Origin: Symbiodinium sp. CCMP2592
Lineage: Eukaryota > Sar > Dinophyceae > Suessiales > Symbiodiniaceae
Length of the DNA: 64,000 nt
Reading direction: 5' to 3'
Assembly (NCBI GenBank): GCA_905221615.1
Contig: CAJNDT010006007.1
Span: forward strand, 104,501-168,500
Position numbers and translations under genes: made by a program
Notes under the pieces: model-generated
What the model was told of the DNA's origin: nothing
Seen by the model: the letters and a program-made list of their open reading frames with translations, nothing else
Database searches by the model: none
In this document: piece by piece, positions 21,434 through 30,983 of the stretch
How positions within the stretch are numbered: the stretch's first letter is position 1
How the letters are laid out: each line of letters begins with the position of its first letter

Positions 21434-22271
21434 CAGTGTAGAAGCAGTGGACCAAGCCATCATTGAGGTCCAAAATCAAATTGCTACGCAGGTCCAGCAT
21501 GTGCCAGTACAACACCAACGGCCATGGCAAAACCTCGATCTGCGCACAGTCCTCAAGCAGGCCTGGGCACATCTACGGCAAGCCAGGGCACGACGCAGCT
21601 GCGGACTTCGCGATGTTTTTCAGGCGTGGAGACACATGCAGCAGTTCAGTAAGCTCATCAAATCGACAAGGGCTCCATGTCGGCGACTTAGACGCCAGCG
21701 GCTCCTGAGCATCCTCAACGATGCCCAATATCAAGAACGGAAGCGGAATATCCATGGCATTTATCGGCTAGTTGATCGATTGGCGCCGAAGCGCACTCAG
21801 GCTAGGCCGCAGATGCGAGATGATGCGGGCGTCCTGCTGGATGCTAGACAGGAGGCCACGAAGACAGCTAGCTACCTCCGGTGCTTGTATGTGGGCGAAC
21901 CTTGTGTCGATCCTCTCATGTTGCTACCGGGCGTGAACAAGGCAGGGCCCAAACACTTGGCCTTGAATTCCATGTACAAACACGCGTCAGCATGGCTGGC
22001 ACCCATCTATGCGGAATTCCTGGCCTCGTGGTGGAACGGTCGTGTGCCCTATATCCCACAGCCTTTCAAGGATGCTTGGCTGGTCATGTTGACCAAACCT
22101 GGCAAGGTTTGTCGAGGACCTGCTGATATGAGACCAATCGGTCTCTCCCATCCCGTGGGGAAGGCACTGTTACGAGCTTTGCGTGAGAAAGTCCAGCCCT
22201 GGGCAACCGAGTACATGGCTTATACACCGCAGTGGGGTTATCTGCGCGGCCGCGAGGCTTCAGATGCTATG
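21430..22271 (+). pseudogene. LINE reverse transcriptase, N-terminal part
   Basis: Linker and fingers of a non-LTR RT. FKDAWLVMLTKPGKV, MRPIGLSHPVGKALL and WGYLRGREASDAM correspond to early conserved RT blocks. The frame is broken exactly after the Met codon 22269-22271 by SDR-4. Its continuation at 30984 is in the same frame and supplies the catalytic blocks. Confidence 0.8.
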
Positions 22272-22537
22272 CATCACTTCACGCGTGCGTGTCGATGTTT
22301 TATAGATCCTAGGTCAAACGAAATTTTGTAAGCAACAAAATTTTGGGCCATGACAATCTTTGCGCTACTCTTAGTAGTGCTTCACAATCCAGACTTTTAA
22401 CAACTTTCAATGCTGTTGCATGATTTCGTTTCTCACGTCGAGTAACGATTTTTAAACCATGCGGTTAAACGCACACTTGTTCATGATTGAATCTGCAATC
22501 ATCGAAGCTGTCTCGAGATCGAGCCAGAATTTTTGAT
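22272..22537 (+). repeat. SDR-4 A1 repeat
   Basis: 266 bp from CATCACTTCACGCG to AATTTTTGAT, repeated at 30395-30660. Confidence 0.95.
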
Positions 22538-22590
22538 TCGAGGGCTCTCTAGAGGCTTGTAATTTCGTCTAACAGGCCTGAGCCCTCCTA
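22538..22590 (+). promoter_or_regulatory. Leader hairpin and CTAACAG motif after A1
   Basis: GGGCTC (22542-22547) pairs with GAGCCC (22580-22585), and AGGC (22553-22556) pairs with GCCT (22576-22579). CTAACAG stands at 22569-22575, 31 bases after A1. The same arrangement occurs in SDR-6 and SDR-7. Candidate splice acceptor or RNA structure in the 5' leader. Confidence 0.45.
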
Positions 22591-22640
22591 CCTCGGTGTT
22601 GCTCTTAGAGCACCGTGCAAGAGCCCCGCCGGGGGCTCGG

Positions 22641-22892
22641 ATGGATCCGAGCTCGACCCTTGCGGCCGAGTCGTCTTCCAGCGACACTCAAGAGGCCGTT
22701 TCGGCCCACCTGCACGCAGTTCAGCTTCAAGTTAATTCCCTTGAGCAGCAGCTTGTCTTGCTGCGATCAGAACTGCAGGAAGTTCGCCAACAGCTTGTGG
22801 ATCTTGAGGCCGAAAGATACCAGCACTCCCTTCGCTTGGGGTGGCTGGAGCAACTTGTGCAGCGCGTTTCACGCGCTTTCCGCTTTCAGTGA
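22641..22892 (+). CDS. SDR-4 ORF0, small coiled-coil protein
   Basis: 83 residues. After a Ser-rich start (MDPSSTLAAESSSS) comes a heptad-like helix rich in Leu, Gln and Glu (LQVNSLEQQLVLLRSELQ, then VRQQLVDLEAER) and a terminal Trp/Leu segment (RLGWLEQLVQRV). SDR-6 (44016) and SDR-7 (55020) carry relatives with the same LQLxVNxLxxxV pattern at the same place, directly before the recombinase. The pattern predicts self-association. The function is unknown; a partner of Gag or of the recombinase is a guess. Confidence 0.6.
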   Translation: MDPSSTLAAESSSSDTQEAVSAHLHAVQLQVNSLEQQLVLLRSELQEVRQQLVDLEAERYQHSLRLGWLEQLVQRVSRAFRFQ

Positions 22893-22929
22893 TTGTGCCT
22901 GCACTGGGGTACTTCGGGGCTGTAGTAGA

Positions 22930-24685
22930 ATGGGGGATGATGAGAACAGCTCCCTTGCTTCGAGTTACGGGCTTCACCTGAGGTCGTGCCTGCGAGACTC
23001 GAGGTCTATTTGGAAGACCCCTTGGAACAATGCACTCGTAGCTTTTGACCCTAAGCCCCGCTTGCCGCCTCCTCTTGGACCTCTCCCCCTTGTAGTCCCT
23101 ATGGACCCTTCTGCCGATCAGCCTGCCGTGCCGAACCCTCGCTTCGTCAGGTCGGAAGGGCTTGAGCAAGTGTGTGCTAAAATGGCCAAGTTCAAACATA
23201 CTTCTTGGGAGGTTATGATCAATGAGGAGAGAAATCTTGCCGTGAATAAGTGGCTCAGCCTTGTCATGGTCGAGCCCTTGACCTTCGGTGTAGCTAGGAA
23301 CTTCTACGCCGGCAAAGCGTCAGGGATCTCTTCAGGATCGCTTGCAGACAGCATTTCGGATTGCCTTGCTGCCAAGGCTACTTCGACGATCAATGCCAGG
23401 GCGAATTGCTTGTTGCGGTTTGTTTCTTGGGCAAAGGGGAACATGCCGTTTGTTTTTCCCTTGACCGAGCATGCTGTCTACGCATACTTCGAGGAGAAGA
23501 AATCCACAGCAGCGGCAACTTCGTTCAGGAGCCTTCTCTCTTCGGTTGCTTTCGCTCAGCATGTGGTAGGCCTGGAAGGGTGTGACAAGGTTTACACTTC
23601 GGGTCGTGTCCGCGGCCTTGCGTCGAAGCTTTACATGCAGAAGAGGAAGCTCAAGCAACGGAATCCTCTGAGGGTCTCCGATGTCATTCTTCTTGAAAGG
23701 ATTTGTTGCAAGCTTGAAGACAGGTCTTTGCAGGACCGTGTCGCCGCAGGCTTCTTTCTCTTCTTGATTTATGCAAGAGCACGATACAGTGACGGGCAAA
23801 ACGTGGCATCGCTGACTGTTTCGCCGCTCTACTTGGAGTGCAGTGTGGGCAGGTCCAAGACTAGTTTCACTTTGGAACGCAAGACCAGGTACTTGCCAAT
23901 GGCTGCCAGGAAAGTGGGCATCAAGTGTGCATGGGCCGATGCGTGGCTTGACGCTTTGGCAGAGGCGGGTCTTGCGATCAAGCCGAACGACCCGTTGCTC
24001 CCCTGCCCTTCTTCGAATGGTTCGTGGAAGATGATCCCACTTCCGTGCGATCAGGCTTGCTCGTGGCTCAGGAGCCTGCTAGGGAACGCTCAGAACGATC
24101 CCTACCTTGCAAATGTGGGGACACATAGCCTTAAGAGGACTCTGCTGAGTTGGGCAAGCAAGCGTGGTCTGCCCCGTGAACAGAGGGCCCTCCTGGGGTA
24201 TCACACGTCCGGGGTCAGAGCTGATCTATGAGTCCGACGCCCAGTCGGCTCCGCTCAGGGCTTTGTCAACTATGATCGACGAGGTGTCATCGGGGGCCTT
24301 CAAGCCCGACAAACCAAGGGGGCAGCAGCTTGCTTCCGAGCTGTCGGCGCATGCCGATCCCCCTGGCGACGAGATCGAGTCATCAGACTCGGAGGGCTCC
24401 GAGGACGAGGAGGAGATCGACCACTCGGGCGATGAAGCTTGTGTTGCCGAGGCTTTGGACTGGCATGGGAAGGTCGACCTTGACAAGATTGATCCCTCGT
24501 GTGTTTTCTTTCGGCATCGCCAATCCAGGGTAGTGCACATCACTGCCGACGAAGCCGGTGCCAACCTAGGCTGCGGTAGGACCATTTCGGGTCAGTACAG
24601 GAAGCTGGAGGCGCGACCCGCAGTTTTGCATCCAAGGTGCAAGCAGTGCTTCAGGAGATACCTGGTTGTGCAGCAGGGCACATGA
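22930..24685 (+). pseudogene. SDR-4 tyrosine recombinase (one frameshift)
   Basis: Starts at ATG 22930, 37 bases after ORF0. Integrase-type N-terminal helices are followed by the catalytic domain: FLIYARARYSDGQ (Arg), KTSFTLERKTRYLPM (Lys-containing hairpin shared with SDR-6 and -7) and THSLKRTLLSWAS (His-x-x-Lys/Arg). The frame ends at 24231 after LGYHT. A one-base shift leads to LIYESDAQSAPLR with the nucleophilic Tyr, then an acidic Ser/Asp/Glu linker and the C-terminal domain FFRHRQSRVVH...CGR...CKQC ending at 24685. It would recombine the circular cDNA into the target. The single shift is the only break. Confidence 0.85.
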
Positions 24686-24892
24686 CTCTGCATTCGGCTC
24701 GTGCCTGCAATTTTGTGCAAAAGGGTGATGTCGTGCACGTGCGCTCCGCAAGCCGGTCAAGTGTTGAGATTTGTGCTATCGTGCAAGAGCGGCGATTGCT
24801 GGGTGTCGTGTCCTGCAAGATGAGTGATTTGGTGAAGAGCAAAGCCCTCCTGCAGCTGCTTTTAGCTCGTAGGGGGTTCCAAGCATCACACC

Positions 24893-26131
24893 ATGGCGGC
24901 CTTCTCCGAGTCGGGGCCAGTGTTCAAATCACGATGTGCCCAGGTCGGTTTGGCATCTGCGGATGTCGAAAAACTCGAGAAGGTGGGTGTGGATTCACTC
25001 GCAAAGGTCGCTTTCATGACGAGCTACACGCCTGGCTCTGGCGATGACAAGGACCTCATTGCGGCGTTCGAGTCGGCTCTCGGGACGCCGCCCTCTGTAG
25101 GGCAGAAAAGCTCCTTCCGAAGGTTATTTCATGAAGCATATGCTGTTACCACTTCGGAAATGAAGATGCTTGTGGAGCGGACGGATGAATCCATCCCAAG
25201 AAAATTGAGCGTCCCAGAGAGATCTGAGAGGTTCGAGGTAGTGAGCAAACGCCTTGTGGGCCTTTCGATCAAGAACCGTCTTGAGCCTGCAGATAGCCTC
25301 GTCGACTCCTTCGTGTCCCAGTATGAACAGGACAAGCTGCAGTTTGTCCCGTGGGAGAAGCTTGTTTCCAAAGAACAAGAGGCATCGACAGGGGCAAAGC
25401 GAGAGCCTTTCTTCTCGCTGGACAGTACGGGCAAGCTCAGGTCGGAGACCAAGGTTGAGGTCCGTGCCGATACGAGCACGGAGCTGCTCTTGCAGCTCGC
25501 GCTTCAAAGGCGCGGCATCGCTATGGAGATGGCGAACATCCTTGACTACCATCGTCACCACATGTGGGTTGAGCGCCTTCTTGCGGCGCGCCTCGACGCA
25601 CCTCCGTCGACGCACATGCAGCCCACGCTTGATCAGTGTCAGCAGGCTGACAGGAAGCTTTGGCAGCTTCTCGGAGAAGCGACTCGCTCTGGCATCCAGC
25701 TCAAAGCTGGGGGGCGTCCATTGGACGCCATCTTCGAGGACACATGGCAGTCACCAGAGGTCCTTCATTTGCTTCAGCCCATGCCTCGGGCAGCAGGCGC
25801 TTCAGTCACGCAGCAGGTGGCACCGCCGCCGAGGCCTCACGGGCCGGGCCCGTATGATCGCCCAGGCAAAGGCCGAAAGGGCACAGGGAAAGGTGCCAAG
25901 GGCACCAAAGGATCCGGAAAAGTTCCCGCCGCTCTGGCGGGCTGCAGATCATGCACCAATGCTGGTGAAAACATATGTTTTGGGTATGGACTCAAAACGT
26001 GCAGGGAAACCGTGACTCGCGGTCGATGCGTGCGTGGCCTGCACATTTGCGCATGGCCCAAGTGCGGCAAGTCGCACCCTGCATTGGACTGTCCGCTGCG
26101 TGCCGAGGCTCTAGGCCAAAAGCAGGAGTGA
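24893..26131 (+). CDS. SDR-4 Gag
   Basis: 412 residues from ATG 24893. Conserved N-terminal helical domain (MAAFSESGPVFKSRCAQVGL, then VDSLAKVAFMTSYTPG), a middle block LQRRGIAMEMANI, a Pro/Gly/Lys-rich linker (GKGRKGTGKGAKGTKGSG) and a C-terminal Cys/His module (ENICFGYGLKTC, RGLHICAWPKC, SHPALDC). Likely capsid and nucleic-acid binding protein of the particle. It ends in TGA with ORF3 in the same frame. Confidence 0.85.
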   Translation: MAAFSESGPVFKSRCAQVGLASADVEKLEKVGVDSLAKVAFMTSYTPGSGDDKDLIAAFESALGTPPSVGQKSSFRRLFHEAYAVTTSEMKMLVERTDESIPRKLSVPERSERFEVVSKRLVGLSIKNRLEPADSLVDSFVSQYEQDKLQFVPWEKLVSKEQEASTGAKREPFFSLDSTGKLRSETKVEVRADTSTELLLQLALQRRGIAMEMANILDYHRHHMWVERLLAARLDAPPSTHMQPTLDQCQQADRKLWQLLGEATRSGIQLKAGGRPLDAIFEDTWQSPEVLHLLQPMPRAAGASVTQQVAPPPRPHGPGPYDRPGKGRKGTGKGAKGTKGSGKVPAALAGCRSCTNAGENICFGYGLKTCRETVTRGRCVRGLHICAWPKCGKSHPALDCPLRAEALGQKQE

Positions 26132-26134
26132 CAG
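26129..26134 (+). promoter_or_regulatory. Candidate UGA readthrough site, SDR-4 Gag/ORF3
   Basis: TGA CAG, after GAG. The downstream frame is open for 1,307 codons, and its first ATG (26456) lies some 108 codons in, beyond the conserved start of the domain. Independent initiation is therefore unlikely. Confidence 0.6.
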
Positions 26135-29100
26135 TCGGAAAGCGAGCCCTGCAGCTCGCAGCGCTCGACTCAGAGTCGGGATTGCCCAGGCTTGGCTGGG
26201 CACAGTTTTGCATCGCCGCAGGCCTCCCCTGCGCCGACAGATTCTCCTTTAGTGCATCTTGATCCGCGTCAGCAGAGTGCTAGTGTGGATACAAGCAAAT
26301 TTTCTTCACTTTTGCAATTGCTTCAGAATGCTGCGTGGCCAAAGTCTGTGTTGCAACGTAAGTCTGTTTCGTCCGTGGACTCCGCGCAGTCGGGGTATTA
26401 CAACTTTGGGCCCAGGGCCAGCAATCCGCAACATTTGACACATGCCACCCTTGCCATGCAGGACTTCGTATTGCGCCTGAACTCAGTGTTCAAGGAGCTT
26501 CTGCCTCAAGCTTCCTGGAATGCAATCTGCGTGGGCAGGAATACTTTGTCAGATTTCCACAGGGACTCAGGGAACCAGACAGGTTCGCTGAACCACACTT
26601 TCACGCTTGGCACCTTCACTGGCGGCCAGCTTTGGCTCGAAGATGCGTCGGGCACTTCTCAGGCCACCGTCGCAGGCGACAGTCACATCAGGGGTAAAAT
26701 CGTAGACACGTTTTGTTGCCCCACTAGTTTCCCGTGCCACTTGTGGCATAAGACGATGCCCTTCACAGGTGAGCGGTGGGTCGTCACACTCTACACTCTT
26801 TCAGGTGGGCAACCCGCCACGTTGCTCCCATTGGGTTTTCCGTGTGATCCTGCTGCCGCGGAACAACAGCTCCCTCCGCCTCTTCAGCCTGTTTTGCCGT
26901 TGGCGTGTGCACCTTCCGGGTCTAGCCCTTCTGCCCCCGCCCCTTTGGGTTCTAGTCCCGCCTCGCCCGCCGACCCTCCTTGCAAACGCCTGAAATCGCA
27001 AGCTCAAGCCGAGCCGACTCCCAGACATGCGAAACCGCTGTTTCTGGAAATCTGTAGTGGGTCTGCTATGCTGTCTTATGTTGCCAAAGAGGCCGGATAC
27101 ACAGCCGTGCCCATCGACTGGCATCACAACAAACAGCGGACGTGTGTGCACACCTTACAGCTCGACTTGCGGCTGGCCAGCACTTGGTCTTTCTTGCGAC
27201 GCATTTGCTCCGAGTACGATGTTGCCTGGGTGCACATGGCTCCTCCATGCGGCACCGCTAGCCGGGCTCGGGAGTGCGGTCCCGGCCCTAAGCCATTGCG
27301 TTCGGTCCGTCATGTGCGCGGCCTGCCCGGCCTCCCACCAGTGGAGCAGGCGAGGGTGGACAGTGCAAACACCATTTATGATAGCATGGCCGCCTTCTGT
27401 GACTGGCTGCTGCATGCCATGCCGCATGTTCCCTTCTCTGTTGAGAACCCGCTTCACAGTTACCTGTGGCAGCTCCCGAGGTGGGCCGAGCTGCTCGCCA
27501 AGCACACCTTCGTCACATTCGACTCGTGCCGCCACGGGTCACAACGCAAGAAGGCCACCGCCCTCCTCACGAATTCTGAGCTTCTGCACTGCCTTTCGGG
27601 ACCATGCCCGGGATGCTCCTCGCACTTGCCGTGGGGTAAGCTGGGCAATACTTTTGCGACAGCTGAGGAGACGGGCTATCCCAAACTTCTTTGCGAAAGG
27701 ATTGTCTCATGCGTGGATAAGTCAGCTGCATCACGAGGGATTGCGCCTGAACGCCTAGTGGCCTCCACGGTTTCTGCTGCGCGTGCCGCAGGTCAGGTGC
27801 AACCTCGTGGCCGCAAGTTTCCGCCAATCATTTCTGAATTTGCTTACACTATGTCAGTCGCCAGTGCTGCGGCTCCCACTCTCAACTCCAAGCACTGCCT
27901 TTCGGCTTCTTGGCACGGCGTCCCTGCAGGCGCCAAGCTCCTCCGGGAGTCAGTTGAAAGGGGAGGTTCGCGACTCCCAGAGGGGAACAAGTTCTACACT
28001 TTTGGCGTCTATCGATCCATGCAAGCTTTCTTGAACGAGGCAAAGTTGGTTGTGCACCCCTTCGATTCTGCCAAATCACTTCCAGATGAACTTTTGCGAG
28101 TCTTGTTTGACAATCTTACGAAGAGCCCGGTTGACACCATGAAGCACCGTCTTTTGAAGCTACAACAGTGGCGAGCCCTCGCCACGCAGCTTGATCCCGA
28201 AGAAGAGAAAATCAGATCGGCGATGGACCCTTGTGTGCGGAAGATCCTTAGTTGTAAGCGCATCGCACTCATGAAGAGGATTGCCGCCGACTTGTCGTGG
28301 CCTGACACGGCCCTCTTCGATGATCTGGCTGCCGGCTTTAAGCTAACGGGATACTTGGGGCGTACGGGTGTATTCGCTAGTGATGTCAAACCTGCCACGA
28401 TGGACCTTGACGATTTCTGGGCAAGTGCTCCCCTCCGGAGGGAAACCCTGCTTGAAAAAGTCAGAGCCCAGAAGGACCATGACTATGCCGAGGAGCTTTG
28501 GGACATGACGCTTGAGGAGTCTAACAGATCGGGGAAGTGCTGGCTTGACGGCCCGATCGACGTTGACTCTTTGGGGGACAAGTTCCCTGAAGGCTGGAAC
28601 GCCTGCCGGCGTTTTGCAGTCTGGCAGGGCAAGTGGCGTGCGATCGATGACTTCTCGGAAGCCGCTGTGAACTCTTGTTTCGGATGCTTTGAACGTGTCA
28701 CTCTCAAGGCCCTTGATGAGATTTGCTGGCTGTGCATGCAAGTTTGCCGTGCGGCAAAATCTTCAGGATCCCTCGATCTTGAGCTCAGCACCGGTGAGAG
28801 ACTCAAGGGACCCCTCCATACGGCTTGGAAGGACCCTGACCGTGTCCGTCCTCACTGCAAAACTTACGATCTTCAAGCTGCCTACAAGCAGCTCGCACTG
28901 CACCCTAGCGAGAGGCCGAAATCCGTTATCCTGCTCAGGGAGCCGGGCTCCCGCGCCGTCAAGGCCTTTGTGTGCAACACTCTTCCTTTCGGAGCTTCAG
29001 CCTCGGTCATGCAGTTTAACAGGGTTGCATTATTCCTGCAGAGGGTTCTTTGGGATTTGAGGGTGGCCGTAACTTGCTACTATGACGATTTCCCGACAAT

Positions 29101-30055
29101 GACCCCTTCGTTCTTGTCTGGCGGCACTGACAATGCAGTTCATGCCCTCATGGACCTGTTTGGCTTCACCTTGTCCGAGAAAGAAAAGCCGTTCTCGTGC
29201 ACTGCAGAAACGCTGGGTGTCGTGCTGGATACCTCCGATCCTGACATGGGCCGCATCTTCGTATCGAACAAGCCCGAACGAGCTGCCATGCTTGAACAGT
29301 CCTTGGGCCGCATCCTTGAAAAGGGCCAGGTAGACACGCGGGAGCTGCCATCCCTTCTTGGGAAGCTTCGCTTCGCGGATGCTCAGCTGCTTGGTCGCAC
29401 AGGGCGATTGGCCCTAGCCGACCTTAGGCTCTTCGGTGACAGAGGGGGTGTCTTGAATCTTACGGATACTCAATCGAATGCCTTGGCTGTTCTGAGGGCA
29501 AGACTTCTTGCGAGCAGGCCGCGTGCCATTGTGACGAGCCCTGCCTCGAACCCAGTCCTCATCTTCACAGATGGCGCATGCGACCCTTGCGAGGGCGGCT
29601 TCAGTACTGGGGTCGGGGGGGTTCTCTCTGTCCCCGGCAAGGGTGTTGCTAGGGCATTCGGTTGTAGGGTTCCTAGCAAGCTCGTCAAGCAATGGGCCGA
29701 GGGCAGGAAACACATTATAGGGCAGGTCGAGCTTTACGCGGTCGTGCTCGCCAGGATCCTGTGGTCGAGTTACATTGATGGCGAACGATGCATATTTTTC
29801 GTCGACCATTCCGGCGTCTTGAGTGCTTGCATCAACTCGAACTCGATCGATGCATCTTGGAGGAGTCTCCTTCTTCACTTGGAGGCCGCCGATGAAGCAC
29901 GCCCGTGCTTGCCGTGGTTTCATCGTGTACCGAGCCAGAGCAACATCGCGGATCCGCCATCCCGAGGCAGATGGGAGGAGCTGGCATTCCTTGGTCCCGT
30001 CACTCGTGACGTGCCGACTTGCTTTGTCACAGGCGCCACTCTTGAAGCAACGTAA
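26132..30055 (+). CDS. SDR-4 ORF3: 2OG oxygenase, C5-MTase-like, RT, RNase H polyprotein
   Basis: 1,307 codons open after the Gag TGA. Numbering is from the TTG at 26192. Oxygenase: HRD at 123-125, FTGGQLW, and LWHKTMPFTGERWVV with the second His and the Arg. Methyltransferase: motif I EICSGSAMLS, motif IV MAPPCGTASRAR with Cys353, motif VI SVENPLHSYLW, then HGSQRKKATALL. RT: YDLQAAYKQL, LPFGASASVMQF and YYDDFPTM with Asp965-966. RNase H: IFTDGACDP, VELYAV, FFVDHSG and SNIADPPSR. All catalytic residues named are present. No protease domain is seen. The stop lies 22 bases before B1. Confidence 0.88.
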   Translation, partial: QSESEPCSSQRSTQSRDCPGLAGHSFASPQASPAPTDSPLVHLDPRQQSASVDTSKFSSLLQLLQNAAWPKSVLQRKSVSSVDSAQSGYYNFGPRASNPQHLTHATLAMQDFVLRLNSVFKELLPQASWNAICVGRNTLSDFHRDSGNQTGSLNHTFTLGTFTGGQLWLEDASGTSQATVAGDSHIRGKIVDTFCCPTSFPCHLWHKTMPFTGERWVVTLYTLSGGQPATLLPLGFPCDPAAAEQQLPPPLQPVLPLACAPSGSSPSAPAPLGSSPASPADPPCKRLKSQAQAEPTPRHAKPLFLEICSGSAMLSYVAKEAGYTAVPIDWHHNKQRTCVHTLQLDLRLASTWSFLRRICSEYDVAWVHMAPPCGTASRARECGPGPKPLRSVRHVRGLPGLPPVEQARVDSANTIYDSMAAFCDWLLHAMPHVPFSVENPLHSYLWQLPRWAELLAKHTFVTFDSCRHGSQRKKATALLTNSELLHCLSGPCPGCSSHLPWGKLGNTFATAEETGYPKLLCERIVSCVDKSAASRGIAPERLVASTVSAARAAGQVQPRGRKFPPIISEFAYTMSVASAAAPTLNSKHCLSASWHGVPAGAKLLRESVERGGSRLPEGNKFYTFGVYRSMQAFLNEAKLVVHPFDSAKSLPDELLRVLFDNLTKSPVDTMKHRLLKLQQWRALATQLDPEEEKIRSAMDPCVRKILSCKRIALMKRIAADLSWPDTALFDDLAAGFKLTGYLGRTGVFASDVKPATMDLDDFWASAPLRRETLLEKVRAQKDHDYAEELWDMTLEESNRSGKCWLDGPIDVDSLGDKFPEGWNACRRFAVWQGKWRAIDDFSEAAVNSCFGCFERVTLKALDEICWLCMQVCRAAKSSGSLDLELSTGERLKGPLHTAWKDPDRVRPHCKTYDLQAAYKQLALHPSERPKSVILLREPGSRAVKAFVCNTLPFGASASVMQFNRVALFLQRVLWDLRVAVTCYYDDFPTMTPSFLSGGTDNAVHALMDLFGFTLSEKEKPFSCTAETLGVVLDTSDPDMGRIFVSNKPERAAMLEQSLGRILEKGQVDTRELPSLLGKLRFADAQLLGRTGRLALADLRLFGDRGGVLNLTDTQSNALAVLRARLLASRPRAIVTSPASNPVLIFTDGACDPCEGGFSTGVGGVLSVPGKGVARAFGCRVPSKLVKQWAEGRKHIIGQVELYAVVLARILWSSYIDGERCIFFVDHSGVLSACINSNSIDASWRSLLLHLEAADEARPCLPWFHRVPSQSNIADPPSRGRWEELAFLGPVTRDVPTCFVTGATLEAT

Positions 30056-30077
30056 CGCATAGTCGAGAGGGGGAAGA

Positions 30078-30394
30078 ATATGGTCACGTTGCACTCCATC
30101 GTGCGACTGGACTCTGGGGGGCACTCGTGTGCCCCTGCTTAAGTGGAGGAGCACTCTTAGTGCCCGGTGCACGCCCTGTGCACATTCGTTTTCCTTGAAA
30201 ACTTCCCACGACTCTCGGCTGTGCCGTGAAAAGAAGAGTGAGCGTCTTTGCATCAATTTCATATCCTTTTGTATATATTTGGGTCGACCAATATATTTGG
30301 TCAACAATCTTTATATGTTGGAATCTGCAATATTTGATCAAGACTCTATACTTGATTCAAATATGTGATTGTCATGGATGACCGGATCTATAAG
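30078..30394 (+). repeat. SDR-4 B1 repeat
   Basis: 317 bp, ATATGGTCACG to CTATAAG, repeated 589 bp downstream. It contains AT-rich stretches (GTATATATTTGGG). Confidence 0.95.
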
Positions 30395-30660
30395 CATCAC
30401 TTCACGCGTGCGTGTCGATGTTTTATAGATCCTAGGTCAAACGAAATTTTGTAAGCAACAAAATTTTGGGCCATGACAATCTTTGCGCTACTCTTAGTAG
30501 TGCTTCACAATCCAGACTTTTAACAACTTTCAATGCTGTTGCATGATTTCGTTTCTCACGTCGAGTAACGATTTTTAAACCATGCGGTTAAACGCACACT
30601 TGTTCATGATTGAATCTGCAATCATCGAAGCTGTCTCGAGATCGAGCCAGAATTTTTGAT
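30395..30660 (+). repeat. SDR-4 A2 repeat
   Basis: 266-bp copy of A1. It is followed by the 6-bp C-rich spacer CCCACC (30661-30666). Confidence 0.95.
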
Positions 30661-30666
30661 CCCACC

Positions 30667-30983
30667 ATATGGTCACGTTGCACTCCATCGTGCGACTGGA
30701 CTCTGGGGGGCACTCGTGTGCCCCTGCTTAAGTGGAGGAGCACTCTTAGTGCCCGGTGCACGCCCTGTGCACATTCGTTTTCCTTGAAAACTTCCCACGA
30801 CTCTCGGCTGTGCCGTGAAAAGAAGAGTGAGCGTCTTTGCATCAATTTCATATCCTTTTGTATATATTTGGGTCGACCAATATATTTGGTCAACAATCTT
30901 TATATGTTGGAATCTGCAATATTTGATCAAGACTCTATACTTGATTCAAATATGTGATTGTCATGGATGACCGGATCTATAAG
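30667..30983 (+). repeat. SDR-4 B2 repeat (element right end)
   Basis: 317-bp copy of B1. It ends CTATAAG at 30983, immediately followed by the interrupted LINE RT frame. Confidence 0.95.

Larger units (their letters stand above)
19746..22271 (+). mobile_element. LINE (APE endonuclease type), 5' part
   Basis: Non-LTR retrotransposon inserted at the A2/B2 border of SDR-2 and split at 22271 by SDR-4. The 3' part is 30984-33615, about 5.16 kb in total without SDR-4. The 3' end is A-rich (GAAAGAAAAAAGAAA) and the likely TSD is 14 bp. Both are usual for target-primed insertion. Confidence 0.75.
22272..30983 (+). mobile_element. SDR-4: complete YR retrotransposon in the LINE
   Basis: 8,712 bp. 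A1 is 22272-22537, B1 30078-30394, A2 30395-30660 and B2 30667-30983. A1 and A2 are both 266 bp, and B1 and B2 both 317 bp; no differences were noticed by eye. No target duplication is present. Deletion of 22272-30983 joins codon ATG (22269-22271) to GCT (30984-30986) and restores the LINE RT frame. The internal B1/A2 junction (CTATAAG|CATCAC) equals the junction expected in a circular intermediate. One frameshift in the recombinase is the only obvious damage. Confidence 0.92.

Noticed and set aside
29414-30307. Long minus-strand frame opposite SDR-4 RNase H
   Set aside because: It mirrors a conserved + strand coding region and shows no domain of its own. The same holds for the other long minus-strand frames.
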